Assembly: GCA_012862575.1 (NCBI GenBank)
Contig: BLSF01000037.1
Coordinates: forward strand, 186,001-250,000
Source of the DNA: Parietichytrium sp. I65-24A
Lineage: Eukaryota > Sar > Bigyra > Thraustochytrida > Thraustochytriidae
DNA: 64,000 nt
Reading direction: 5' to 3'
The position numbers were made by a program, and so were the translations under genes. This document shows, piece after piece, positions 51,770 to 61,411 of this stretch; the first letter of the stretch is position 1; every line of letters begins with the position of its first letter. The notes beneath the pieces were generated by a model. The model was not told the DNA's origin and searched no databases. It was given only the letters and a program-made list of their open reading frames with translations.

Positions 51770-53598
51770 GTGCGCCTAAACAATAACCAATTACCAAACA
51801 CCTTCGCGATACTACAATACGCCAGACAAACAAACAGACAGACAAACAAACAAACAAACAAACAAACGAACGAACGAACGAACAAACGAACGAACGAACA
51901 ACCAAATGCTACCTCGCTGCTTCGATACTTTCTTCGATTCTTCGATACTTTGCTGCCTGCTCCTGCAACGACGCGACAGATTCTCTCTCTCTCTCTCTCT
52001 CTTTCTCTCCTTTTCTCTCTTTGTCCTTTTGCTCCTTTTGCTCCGGCGAGGCGGATGTGTGGGTGGATGTATGGATGTATGGATGTGTGGGTGGTCCTCG
52101 CAGTGTCCTCGCCGCGGACGCCGCAGCTGCTACGCGGACGACTAGGAGGTGGCTACGGCGCGTTCTTCCTTCTTTCTTTCTTTCGTTCTTTTTTGGGCTC
52201 CTTTTCGCCAAGGCTTTTTGCCCTCTTTTTCGCCGCTTTTCTCTTCGGCGCGATAGAGTTGAGGCTAAGTGAAACGGTAAGCCTGCGCCCCTCCTTCCTC
52301 CTGCAGTAGGAGTGACGGTAACGCGGCTATGCCGCTGGCTGTCCTCGCTCGGGCCCGCCTGGGGACGCCTGCTGCGGGAGAGAGACGGGGGTTGGTTAGT
52401 GAGATGGATAGGAGGTGGTAGCGAGGGGACTCTGGGGGTACGCGCTGAGAAGAGCAAGGAGGCGGCGAGGAGGATGGGTCGGTGTGTCAGAGAGCTTCTT
52501 CCTCAGTACCCATGGCCCCTCACAACGAGTTTGGCCCTCACAAGATGCTGTGAGGAGCGACTTTCTCTCCTCACAAGAGGTGCTCAGGATTCAGCTAAGA
52601 GTGTTCAGATTGTTCTGATCGTTCAGATCTCGAGATCGACCTTTGGATACAGTAGCACTCTCTGTTAGCTAGAGGATAGGGCACGCTACGTTTTCGCGTA
52701 GAACATGATGCACTAACTCACACTCAGAAGCTGAGAGGTCAGATGCCAGTAACATCATCACCACTGGTGTTCTAGTGAGGGTGATGAGAGCGCTACTGAG
52801 TACATAGTATTTGAGATGATGTTCGAGATGGTAGTATTTGATTTGAGATAGTATCTGATTATATCTGATTGTGTAGAGAATAGGTAGTATACCAGAAATA
52901 GTTCCGCAGCACTGGGTTAGCGAAGGTGTAGTCGGCCTCTACTACTAAATTTAACGTTGTCTGAAGAGTTACTTAATAGTCATCTATTAAAAGGCATAAT
53001 GTGAAATTCACACTGTTCGGCTAGCTACCCTTGTAGTAGAGCAACCGTGACAAAGGGGTGTATTAAGCACCCTATTCGTACTATTCTACAAAACATTGTG
53101 GTTCCACGACGTAATCCCGATAGCAAGTCGTATAGTCTCTCCTAAATCTCAAGACCTGGAGTCCACATCATTACGCCTCTCTCAATCCATACACTAATCA
53201 CATCAGCGAACTTCACCACCTCCATATCTTCCGTGCACTCGTCCTTAATTCGCCCGCTACCTCCCATATCCTGCCAAGGAAACGGCTGACTGACGTGGAC
53301 AAGACCTCCAAAACACCTGCTTAGCCGCACAGCTTCCTCGGGCCACCTCTAACCTCCACTATACAAAACGCTAGCACTCGGGTGAAGCAGCAGAAGCGGC
53401 GCAAGAGAGGGTGCGCGAGGACGAGGACGAGGACGTACGCGGAGCAGAACCGAAATCGCAGAACAGTGAAGAACCGGGCGCGAATAGTCGGTTCCAAAAG
53501 CAGAGCAAGTACTCGTGCGCTGCGGTTGAGGGGCGGGCGGTCACGGTCGGAGAAGACAAGTCAAGACAAGACAAGAGAGCGGTTCGCGACGGAAAAAG
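51770..53598. other. Divergent intergenic region of 1.8 kb
   Basis: Contains AAAC/AACG arrays (about 51826-51901), a CT array (51982-52000) and ATGGATGT repeats near 52067-52090. A protein-like minus-strand stretch without ATG lies at 53142-53349. The rest shows no gene. Confidence 0.5.
53142..53349 (-). pseudogene. Orphan protein-like stretch
   Basis: A minus-strand frame of about 68 codons, without a nearby ATG, ending in TAG at 53142-53144. It reads as real protein (EEAVRLSRCFGGLVHVSQ, CTEDMEVVKFADVISVW, MMWTPGLEI) and is preceded by an AG that could be a splice acceptor. It may be a terminal exon or gene remnant. The family is unknown. Confidence 0.3.
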
Positions 53599-56288
53599 AT
53601 GCACGCCGCAGGCGGGTTCGGCGGGCAGATGGCTCAGCAGTATAACCAGCAGCAGCAGTATAACCAGCAGCAGCAACTGCCGCAGCAGAATGCGCCGCAG
53701 TACGGCCAGCAATACGGCGGCCAGCAGCAGCAGCAGCAGTATGGACAGCCACAGCAGCAGTATGGGCAGCCACAGCAGCAATATGGGCAGCAGCAGCAGC
53801 AGCAATACGGGCAACAACAGCAGTATGCACAGCAGCAGGACTATTCACAGCAGCAGCAGCAGCAGCAGTATCCACAGGGGCCGGAGCAAGGTGGATATGA
53901 CTTCCATGCGGAGGAGGAGAAGAATGGGATCAGGTTCTCGTGGAATGAGTGGCCGAGCTCCAAGATTGACGCCGAGAGAGCCGTGGTACCTGTCGGATGC
54001 CTGTACACGCCGCTGAAGAGGATCGAGAATATGCCCATCGTAGAGTACAAGCAAGAGCCTGTGCGCTGTAAAAACGCAAACTGCACAGCCGTGCTCAATC
54101 CTTGGTGCATTGTTGACGTTCGCAGCAAACTATGGACTTGCCCATTTTGTCTAACTCGCAACAACTTTCCGCCACATTACGCGGACAACATCACAGAGGT
54201 AAATCTCCCTACGGAGCTTATTCCCCAGTACACCACCATCGAGTACCAGCTTCCACGCAACGAGGCCGGACCTCCGGTTTTCGTGTTTGTGGTAGATGTC
54301 TCCGTAACCGAACCCGAGCTCGAGGAGCTCAAGGACTCACTCCTGCAGTCGCTCAGCATTATGCCGGAGAATGCTCTCATCGGGTTGATCACGTTCGGCT
54401 CCATGGTGCACGTGCACGAGCTTGGCTTCTCCGAGGCATCGCGAAGCTACGTGTTCCGTGGCAACAAAGACATCCCATCGGATAGAATTCACGCCCTCTT
54501 GGGACTCCCGGTCAATCGCCAGGGTGCTACAGGGGCTGCCCAACACCAAGCGCAGCAAGGCATCGTTCCCGGGGCCGAGAGGTTTCTCTTGCCAGTGTCC
54601 GAATGCCTAGTTGTGCTTGACTCGATTCTCTCGGACCTCACCCGCGACCCTTGGCCGGTCACCCCAGACAAGCGTCCTCAGCGTTGCACCGGCGTTGCCC
54701 TGAGTATTGCGGTAGGCATGATGGAGAAGCTTTGGAACCGTCGTGGTGCAAGGATCATGATGTTCATCGGCGGCCCGCCCACGGTTGGACCAGGAGCAGT
54801 TGCCAAGGTTGGTTTGGACGCTGCTATGAGGTCTCACACGGATCTCCAGAAGGGCAGAGCGGACCTGTTCGAAAAGGCTCAGAAGCACTACGACGCTTTA
54901 GCGGCTCGCTGTGTCGCCAGTTTTCACGTTGTTGATATTTTTGCTTGTTCTCTAGATCAAATCGGTCTTTTGGAGATGAAGAACTGCGTGGACCAAACAG
55001 GTGGACTCGTCGTTCTCGCCGATACATTCTCCCAGTCAGTCTTCAAGGAGTCGTTCCGTCGCGTGTTCACGCGCTTCCCCGAAAACGCGGATCAGCGCGA
55101 CCGCGACCATCTCATGATGGCCTTTGCGGGAACGATGGAGGTCGTGACCTCCAAAGAGTACAAGGTTCGTGGTGCCATCGGACCATGCTCTTCGCTCAAA
55201 AAAAAGAGTCCTTCTGTCAGCGACTCGGAGGTTGGCCAAGGAGGCACTTATGCATGGAGAATCGGCGGCATGGATCCAAACACAACAATTGGACTTTACT
55301 TTGAGGTACGTGGAGTTTTATTACGACGACGAGACATTCTTTTTCTATCGGCACATGTGATAGCTAACCCTCTTTTTTGTTTCCGGCACCAAAGATCGTG
55401 CAAGGCCAAGAGCAAGCGCAACAGCATCAAGGGCCAAAGAGGCGACATTTGCAGATCATTACTACTTACCAGCACTCGAGCGGAAGGTATCGCATGCGCG
55501 TAACAACCGTTGGAGGCCGCTGGCAGTCAGATCCTAATGTCGCATCGATTGGTCGCTCGTTCGACCAGGAGGCGGCCGCAGTGCTGATGGCTCGCGCTGC
55601 AGTGCAACGCGCTGAGACTGAGGACACCACGGACATTCTTCGCTGGCTCGATCGCTCTCTAATCAGACTCTGCTCGAAATTTGCAGAGTACAGAACAAAT
55701 GATCCGAGCTCGTTCCGTCTGCCGATGGAGTTTACGATCTATCCGCAGTTCAACTTCCACTTGAGGCGAAGTCCGTTCTTGCAAATTTTCAACAGCAGTC
55801 CAGATGAGACTGCGTACCACCGTATCATCCTAACTCGCAACAACGTGAGCAATTCGCTGGTTATGATACAGCCAGCGCTGCTGTCCTACGGGTTTTCTGG
55901 CGAACCAACTCCTGTGCTACTGGACATTACAAGTGTCAAAGCAGACACCATTTTGTTGTTGGACACGTTCTTCACTGTTGTGGTGTTCCACGGAGAGACG
56001 ATCGCCTCATGGCGTGACCAAGGGTACCAGGATTTGCCAGAGTACGCCAACTTCAAAGAGTTGCTGCAAGCCCCGAAGGACGATGCACAGGTTGTCATGG
56101 AGGACCGTTTTCCGTTTCCGCGCTACATTACCGCAGATCAGCACAAGTCGCAGGCTCGCTTCCTGATGGCCAAGGTGAACCCACCAGATCCGCAACGCGA
56201 TCCAAACAGCGCACAGCTCATCTTCACCGACGACGTGTCTTTGAGCGTGTTTATGACCCACTTGATGAAGCTAGCGGTGAGCGAATAA
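53599..56288 (+). CDS. SEC23: Sec23, COPII coat GTPase-activating subunit (one intron)
   Basis: Two exons, 53599-55305 and 55395-56288, giving 866 residues. The core matches Sec23: [16 protein letters not shown], zinc finger with CKNANC and [53 protein letters not shown], the gelsolin-like and helical domains, and near the end [11 protein letters not shown]. Sec23 pairs with Sec24, binds Sar1-GTP and stimulates its GTPase during vesicle budding at ER exit sites. The unusual part is the first 95 residues, nearly all Gln, Tyr, Gly and Asn with repeated QYGQPQQ units, a prion-like tract not found in animal or yeast Sec23 as I know them. The intron is phase 0 and joins LYFE to IVQGQEQ, matching the family. 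The start is the first ATG before the Gln tract. Confidence 0.95.
55306..55394 (+). other. GT-AG intron of SEC23
   Basis: 89 bp, donor GTACGTGGAG, acceptor CACCAAAG, phase 0. Without it the reading frame leaves the Sec23 fold; with it the beta-sandwich segment continues (YFEIVQG...[17 protein letters not shown]). Confidence 0.93.
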
Positions 56289-56787
56289 TCTTGCCCTCCT
56301 TGTCATCAATCCCACCAGGACGTATTTTTTTAACAGCAAAATTAAAAGGATCGACTGAAAAGATTACAACTTTTTCCATTTTCACCTCCCATCCGTTTCC
56401 CAAGAAAATAAAATCCTCAGTCCATGTGAACGAACATACTGCAATGGCCGGAGCTAGAAGGCTTGGGAAGGTAGGTATGCAAGGGAAAGGAAGACAGGAA
56501 CTTAAAAAGAGTGGAACATGTATTATTCTGAAATTGTCCAGCCCACCGCGGCCAAACGAATTTTTATTTTCTGTAACAAATTGGCAAGAAAGGGAGAAGT
56601 TCACACATTCCCAACCTGTGCCAAAACCGTCGCACGGGCCTGATTCCAGGCATGCAATCGAATGGCGCAACCTAACCCTTCTGTGTTTGTGACGTGACTG
56701 CGTGTTGTAGTAGTACTTGATCTGGAGGCACGGTCGCTCACATTGCAATCTCCACCAAAAGAATGAGACCAACCCAAACCTGCTAGA
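56289..56787. other. Convergent 3' intergenic region
   Basis: About 0.5 kb between the Sec23 and NDUFA13 stops. AAATAAAATCC near 56406 is a possible poly(A) signal for SEC23. No gene is seen. Confidence 0.5.
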
Positions 56788-57570
56788 TTAAAGCTTCTGG
56801 TGTGGCGGGTGCACCCAATCCCGGGTGTTGTACACGGAAGCTCCTACCCTCCAGCCTGGCACGTCCTTCATCAGACGCTCCTCCGCTGCCCTGTTTTTAG
56901 CCGCCTCGCGCACATACCTCACGTCCTCCTCAGCCTGAAGAAATGGCAGCAAAGCCGCCCGCCGCTCCCTCCTCTCCTTGAGCATCTGCCTCTTCGCCAC
57001 ATTGCCTTGTCCCACGCGCCACATGCCGAAAATCACCAGTGCCGCAGTGCCTCCAAACAAATGAATACCGCGGATGCGTGCCTTTGGCACCTCGGATGCC
57101 ACGCTGTGTACAATCATAAATCAACGTTAGCGCCGTTTCACAAGATCATCGAAAACAACCAAAAACCAAACCAACAACCAACAACCAACAACCAAACCAA
57201 ACCAAACCAAACCAAACCAAACCAAACCAAACCAAACCAAACCAAACCAAACCAAACCAAACCAAACCAAACCAAACCAAACCAAACCAAACCAAAGCCA
57301 CACGAAGACATCAGGCAATACGTTCCAAGTTGCGCACAGAATCCGAGTCTCCCACAGTACCACGGTTCCAAAGTACCACATTACCACATCACCACATCAC
57401 ACGCTCACCACGTCACACGCTCGACCGCCTTTTCCACCATCTCATTCACAGCCAGCAAGCATACGCCCCCGCATCCCTTTGACACACGCCCGCGTGACTA
57501 CGTACCTGAAGGGCTTGAATCCGCCCGGTGGCGGCATCTCCTGCCTGCCTGGTCTTGGTTTCGTGGCCAT
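56788..57570 (-). CDS. NDUFA13: NDUFA13/GRIM-19, mitochondrial complex I subunit (one intron)
   Basis: Two exons on the minus strand, 57570-57506 and 57103-56788, giving 126 residues. Exon 1 encodes MATKPRPGRQEMPPPGGFKP, with the PPPGG(F/Y) motif of the family. Exon 2 gives one membrane helix (LFGGTAALVIFGMWRVGQGN), a basic helix (RQMLKERRERRAALLPFLQA), and the signature LMKDVPGWRVGASVYNTRDW, close to plant MKDVPGWKVGENVYN. The 402-bp intron splits a Ser codon, joining KPF-S-VASEVPK. GRIM-19 is an accessory subunit at the boundary of the membrane and peripheral arms of complex I. It is slightly shorter than the usual 144 residues because the C-terminus is reduced. It lies head to head with a mitochondrial-type exonuclease gene. 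Confidence 0.92.
57104..57505 (-). other. Intron of NDUFA13 containing an AACCA array
   Basis: 402 bp, donor GTACGTAGTC and acceptor TGTACACAG on the minus strand. It is the longest defined intron in the window and is largely filled by a pentanucleotide satellite. Confidence 0.9.
57159..57297. repeat. AACCA pentanucleotide satellite
   Basis: About 22 near-perfect AACCA units, preceded by degenerate ACCAAC copies. It lies entirely within the NDUFA13 intron and generates long spurious frames of Lys-Pro-Asn-Gln-Thr or Trp-Phe-Gly-Leu-Val on the two strands. Confidence 0.95.
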
Positions 57571-57762
57571 CTTGCCTTCTTCTTTCCCTGCAGGATAATA
57601 TGTGTGTGTCCTCGCGGATCTATGCGCGTACCTCTCAGCAGTGTGCACTCGTCCTCGCTAGCCGACCGACTTGTGTGGGAGTACAGTGGAGCACCACGGA
57701 GGAATCACAGAGTGCGCGAGATGCGCCCTCGGAAGACGCTGTGGCGTGCAGGCTGAGCGCGA

Positions 57763-57779
57763 CCTAACCCAGGGTTAGG
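57763..57779. promoter_or_regulatory. Palindromic telomere-like box between two mitochondrial genes
   Basis: A perfect inverted repeat, CCTAACCC-A-GGGTTAGG, in the 551-bp shared upstream region of NDUFA13 and the exonuclease gene. Each arm contains the TTAGGG-type telomere unit. It could be a regulatory box for a telomere-repeat-binding (Myb-like) factor, or chance. Confidence 0.3.
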
Positions 57780-58121
57780 GTGGCGCGCGAACGGGCTGTG
57801 GCCGAGAGCTCCGAGAGCTTTGGCCTCGCAGAATTGCTAGTGCAAGCGGTAGTGTGCGGGGTAGAGGAAAACGCTGGAAAACGCTGGTATTCGAGGATAG
57901 ATGTCCCCGAAATGGTCTTTTGTGGCAGCGATATTGAGACCGAGACGTTTGCCGTGGGTCGTAAGAACTGTAATGCTTGGACTTGTGAGAACCACTGGGA
58001 ATGGGAGTGTACTCGCACGAGCGAACGTACGTACGTACTCGTCGACGGTAGATCAATGAACGCGAAAAGTGTCCGCTTGAGAGGGGAGAGAGCTTGGTAA
58101 TCGATAGCGCATCTAGCGGAT

Positions 58122-59528
58122 ATGCTGCGAGTGGCGCGGGCATCAGCGTCCTGCGACGCAACTTTAGTGCTCCGAAGATGGTTTTCGGCTGCGAAAGCAA
58201 GAGGACCTGCGTCAGCTACACAGAACGAAGTGAAAGCGGTGAAGAAGCGGACTCGGCGTAGTGTAATGGCGAAAGTGAAGTCCGACTCGCGAAAGCTTGT
58301 GATTGTGGACGGGAATGGGCTCTTGTTCCCGTTGATCTTTGCGATGAAGAACCAAGGGTCGGTGGAACGTCTTCCGGAAAAGGTAGCGTCAAGTTTTGTG
58401 CATCGCCTGCGTCATGTGTGGAGAAATGTGGATCCGTCTCATGCTGTGATTGTTTTTGATGGACGCAAGTCTCGAACGAGTCGGAATTCCATCATTGAAC
58501 AACATCAAGCCACTGCAACCTCCAGTCTAAGTAGCTTGACTTACCAGAATGAAAGACTGAATGAAATGACGCAGGCATTAGCTCTGGTACATATCAGAGA
58601 TGCCATCCAGAAGCTCGAGGCCATTCGAGTCTATCAGCCCAAGGAAAAAGTTGGAGATCGCAAGCTGGAAAGGGAAGTGGAACTGACTATATCCACCCTT
58701 TTTGAAGGGAAAAAATGCCCGCTGCTGGGACAGCTTCTCGAGTTGTGCGCCAGCTGGGATAGGGATTTTCCATCAAAAGAATTCGATTTGTCGAAACCTG
58801 AAAAGCTTGCAGGACACAAAGCAGATATATTAAGGGAGTTACTTGTTAAACTCACGGAGCAGAAGAGCAAAAAGACAGAGTCGGCCTTGCAACAGGTGCA
58901 ATTGGAGGCGGTGGTGCACTACCCAATGTACAAGAGCAGTAGGCCTCCTCTTGCCGCGGAGCTCGCGCCTATTTTCCCTGCAGTGTTCGAGCGGCAAGCT
59001 ACTGAAGGCGTGCAACTCCTTCAGGTGGACGAAGTGGAAGCTGATGACTTGATCGGCTCTTTGGCGTCGCGAGCTTTGAAAGACGACCCTTCCATACATG
59101 TGCATGTGGTGAGCTCCGACAAGGACTTCAACCAGTTAATATCACCAAGGCTTTCTCTCTTGTCTCCGAAGGGTGGCGACTTCGACCTTAGGGATGAAGC
59201 CTGGTTCCAGAAAGAGTTTCCAGGCTTGATTCCGTCACAATACATAGATGTGTTGGCCCTACAGGGCGATCGCGCGGACGACATTCTCGGGGTTCCGAAC
59301 GTTGGCCCGAAGCGAAGTGTGTCCCTTGTGGCGCAGTACAAGAGTTTGGAAGGATTAATGGAAGCAAGCAAGAATCCGGGCTTCAAGCCAAACTGGCTGG
59401 CTAAGGCGTTGTCAGAAAATTCACATTCGGTGTACGTTGGGAAATTGCTTGCCACGATTGACTGCAACCTCGCGATACCGGAGAAAGCGAAGAACTGGCA
59501 ATCTTTGTTTCAATATCGCCCAACATGA
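58122..59528 (+). CDS. Mitochondrial PolA-type 5'-3' exonuclease (FEN-like)
   Basis: A 468-residue protein with the fold of the 5'-nuclease domain of bacterial DNA polymerase I, without a polymerase part. The first about 30 residues (MLRVARASASCDATLVLRRW) are Arg-rich with an RRWFSAAK cleavage-like site, a mitochondrial presequence. Nuclease motifs: LVIVDGNGLL, VIVFDGRKSR (Asp113), YKSSRPPL, VDEVEADDLIGSLA, HVVSSDKDFNQL and the helix-hairpin-helix region YIDVLALQGDRADDILGVP followed by NVGPKRSVSLV. These supply the usual metal-binding acids. It should remove RNA primers or 5' flaps in mitochondrial DNA. Between FDGRKSR and YKSSRPPL, normally adjacent, about 140 extra residues are inserted (residues about 122-262). 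A possible second start at MAKVKSDS would omit the presequence. Confidence 0.9.
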   Translation: MLRVARASASCDATLVLRRWFSAAKARGPASATQNEVKAVKKRTRRSVMAKVKSDSRKLVIVDGNGLLFPLIFAMKNQGSVERLPEKVASSFVHRLRHVWRNVDPSHAVIVFDGRKSRTSRNSIIEQHQATATSSLSSLTYQNERLNEMTQALALVHIRDAIQKLEAIRVYQPKEKVGDRKLEREVELTISTLFEGKKCPLLGQLLELCASWDRDFPSKEFDLSKPEKLAGHKADILRELLVKLTEQKSKKTESALQQVQLEAVVHYPMYKSSRPPLAAELAPIFPAVFERQATEGVQLLQVDEVEADDLIGSLASRALKDDPSIHVHVVSSDKDFNQLISPRLSLLSPKGGDFDLRDEAWFQKEFPGLIPSQYIDVLALQGDRADDILGVPNVGPKRSVSLVAQYKSLEGLMEASKNPGFKPNWLAKALSENSHSVYVGKLLATIDCNLAIPEKAKNWQSLFQYRPT

Positions 59529-59777
59529 CCACCCATTGTCGAGCCGCTCAAGAGGACCGGGTGTCTGTTATCGTGCACTGGCGTTGAGAGAATTGTGATC
59601 AAAGGTAGCAAGCAAGATCGCCGCCCTTCCAAACAATAAAAACCGAATATCTCTGTCCCGACTTGGCAAATGCTTCCACTTCTTTTATTAGTATAAACGG
59701 TACGTACTCAACATTAGGCCTTCCAAACTCGCTCACGGTAATCTCAGCGCTCAACGCTACAATGAATAAAAATAAAA

Positions 59778-60581
59778 TCAACCGTAGTTGAGCTTGAACA
59801 CCTGGTTCCCGATTATGTAACCCGCTCCAGACTTTTGGATGACGAAGAGCTCCGAAAATTTCATAGCATTGGTCCCGTCGATACTCATCTGTCCGCAGAG
59901 CATGAGAAAGACAATCTCAAGTCCATTCACAAGCTGAACATCGAGAGACATGTTTGGGTCGTGCTGCACCTCCGGGAGCTTGAACATTTGCTTCATGATG
60001 TGCTCTTGCGACCGGCAGTAAGCGCCTTCGAACTGCACGATCGAGTTTGCGGTGTACAGGCTGGCAAGCGCTTGGCGCGACTGCGCGCTACCATCGTATC
60101 CTTGGTAGTAATACTGCACAAAGGCCTTGACCAGGTCGCCGGCCTCTGCCGGGCAATTGAATGGGTTGCTGGTCGAGTTTACTCGGAACACGTAGTTGTG
60201 GATGTAGTAGCCGTTCCCGTTCGGGACCAGCTGGAAGGACTCCTGATACTGCTGTCCCATGAGCTCGCCAGTTGCGAACGCGATGAGAGCTCCGTTACCA
60301 CAGCACGACGGCATGGCGTCCGTGGCCGTCTCTCTTCGCGCCACCTGCGCTGGCAGGCCCAAATTCAGCAGCATCCTCACAATCTCCTCCTGGCCCTTCG
60401 CAGTCTGCCCTTCCAGCTGCATGGTGGAAGCCGCCGTGAACAGCATGCCCAAATCCTGCTGCCGCTTGCCGTCCAGGGCAGAGTGGAACGCGCCCACCCA
60501 TTGCTTCGCTAGTGCGCGCTCCTGCCCTGCTAGCTTGTCAGGGTTCGACTCAATCTCGGGCTCGTCCCCGGCGTTCATCAT
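59778..60581 (-). CDS. Tandem NTF2-domain protein
   Basis: 267 residues made of two consecutive NTF2-like folds, residues about 20-135 and 145-267. The first shows WVGAFHSALDGKRQQDL, LFTAASTMQLEGQTAKG and FQLVPNGNGYYIHNYVFRV; the second shows FVQYYYQGYDGSAQSRQ, LYTANSIVQFEGAYCRS and FVIQKSGAGYIIGNQVFKL. The F-V-x-x-Y-Y start and the ending I-x-N-x-V-F-(R/K)-(V/L) are typical of nuclear transport factor 2, a homodimer that carries Ran-GDP into the nucleus. The second copy is closer to canonical. A duplicated single chain could form an internal dimer. Binding of Ran and nucleoporins is inference. The first domain has an unusual CC pair (MPSCCGNG). Confidence 0.88.
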   Translation of the reverse strand: MMNAGDEPEIESNPDKLAGQERALAKQWVGAFHSALDGKRQQDLGMLFTAASTMQLEGQTAKGQEEIVRMLLNLGLPAQVARRETATDAMPSCCGNGALIAFATGELMGQQYQESFQLVPNGNGYYIHNYVFRVNSTSNPFNCPAEAGDLVKAFVQYYYQGYDGSAQSRQALASLYTANSIVQFEGAYCRSQEHIMKQMFKLPEVQHDPNMSLDVQLVNGLEIVFLMLCGQMSIDGTNAMKFSELFVIQKSGAGYIIGNQVFKLNYG

Positions 60582-61411
60582 GTCCCTCTCCGAATTATCC
60601 TGTCACTCTCCTCCGATCTTCGATCTTCGATCTTCGGTTCGCCCTCCTCACGCTGGTGCCGGGGCCGGTCCTACCGGTGCTCGTAGTGCTTGCAGTATCG
60701 TTCGGTGTGCGCCGCGTGTACCTCGCTTGCGCTTCGCAGAATTTGCGTCCCGATGGTTGAGTGTGTTGAGTGGACAGGTTTACAGGTTTCCATTTCCATA
60801 CAATAAGATCCACCCCTGGACTAAGTACTTATAGGGCATTTGCCTAACCACTGCTACGTGTTTTAAAGTGATTGTACATGTATATGGCGAGGTGTTCGTG
60901 GAGAGAGAGAGAGAGGCGGGGCAGCGAACAAGGGAATGTTCTTGATTTCATCTTTCGTCGTGAGTAGGAGATGCGGTAGATGCGGGCTAGTTGATCAGCT
61001 GGGTACTCCTAGCTACTTTTCCAATGCACATGGTAGGCACCGTTGTTACGAATGAAGGAAATGAGGAGAACCGGAGAACCAGAAATCAGAGAATAACTCT
61101 TTCGCGGAACCGGGTGGCGAGAGGAGAGCGCAACAGAGACTGACGGAAGGAAGCAGAAGAAGATCTTTTTAAAGTGTGAATAAATTACGGTACTGCTTGG
61201 GCAAGTAAAATATTCGTTCACTGTCAGTCAGTCAAATCACGGTCAATTCAAAGGAAAAAAAAGGGCAAAATCAAGAGCTTGAGAGTATACCGTGCAGCGT
61301 TGCACCACGCCGAGGTCCGAAGCAACTAGGTTGGCGGTCAGTGATCTCCGAGAAAAAGGAAAGCAGCAAATCCTTCGCATGAGATGATGGGGGGCAATAA
61401 AACGTTTGCAT
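60582..61411. other. Intergenic region
   Basis: About 0.8 kb with a GA array near 60901-60915 and CTTCGATCTTCGAT repeats near 60610-60635. No gene or RNA is seen. Confidence 0.5.

Noticed and set aside
51500-52309. 269-codon plus-strand frame opposite the OSR1-like kinase
   Set aside because: The first part is antisense to the kinase N-terminus and the rest translates CT and ATGGATGT repeats.
53561-53875. Ala-rich minus-strand frame and Leu-rich frames opposite the Sec23 start
   Set aside because: Shadows of the CAG/CAA repeats that encode the Sec23 Gln tract.
57127-57387. Long minus-strand frame of repeated Gly-Leu-Val-Trp-Phe, resembling a membrane protein
   Set aside because: It is only a translation of the AACCA satellite inside the NDUFA13 intron.
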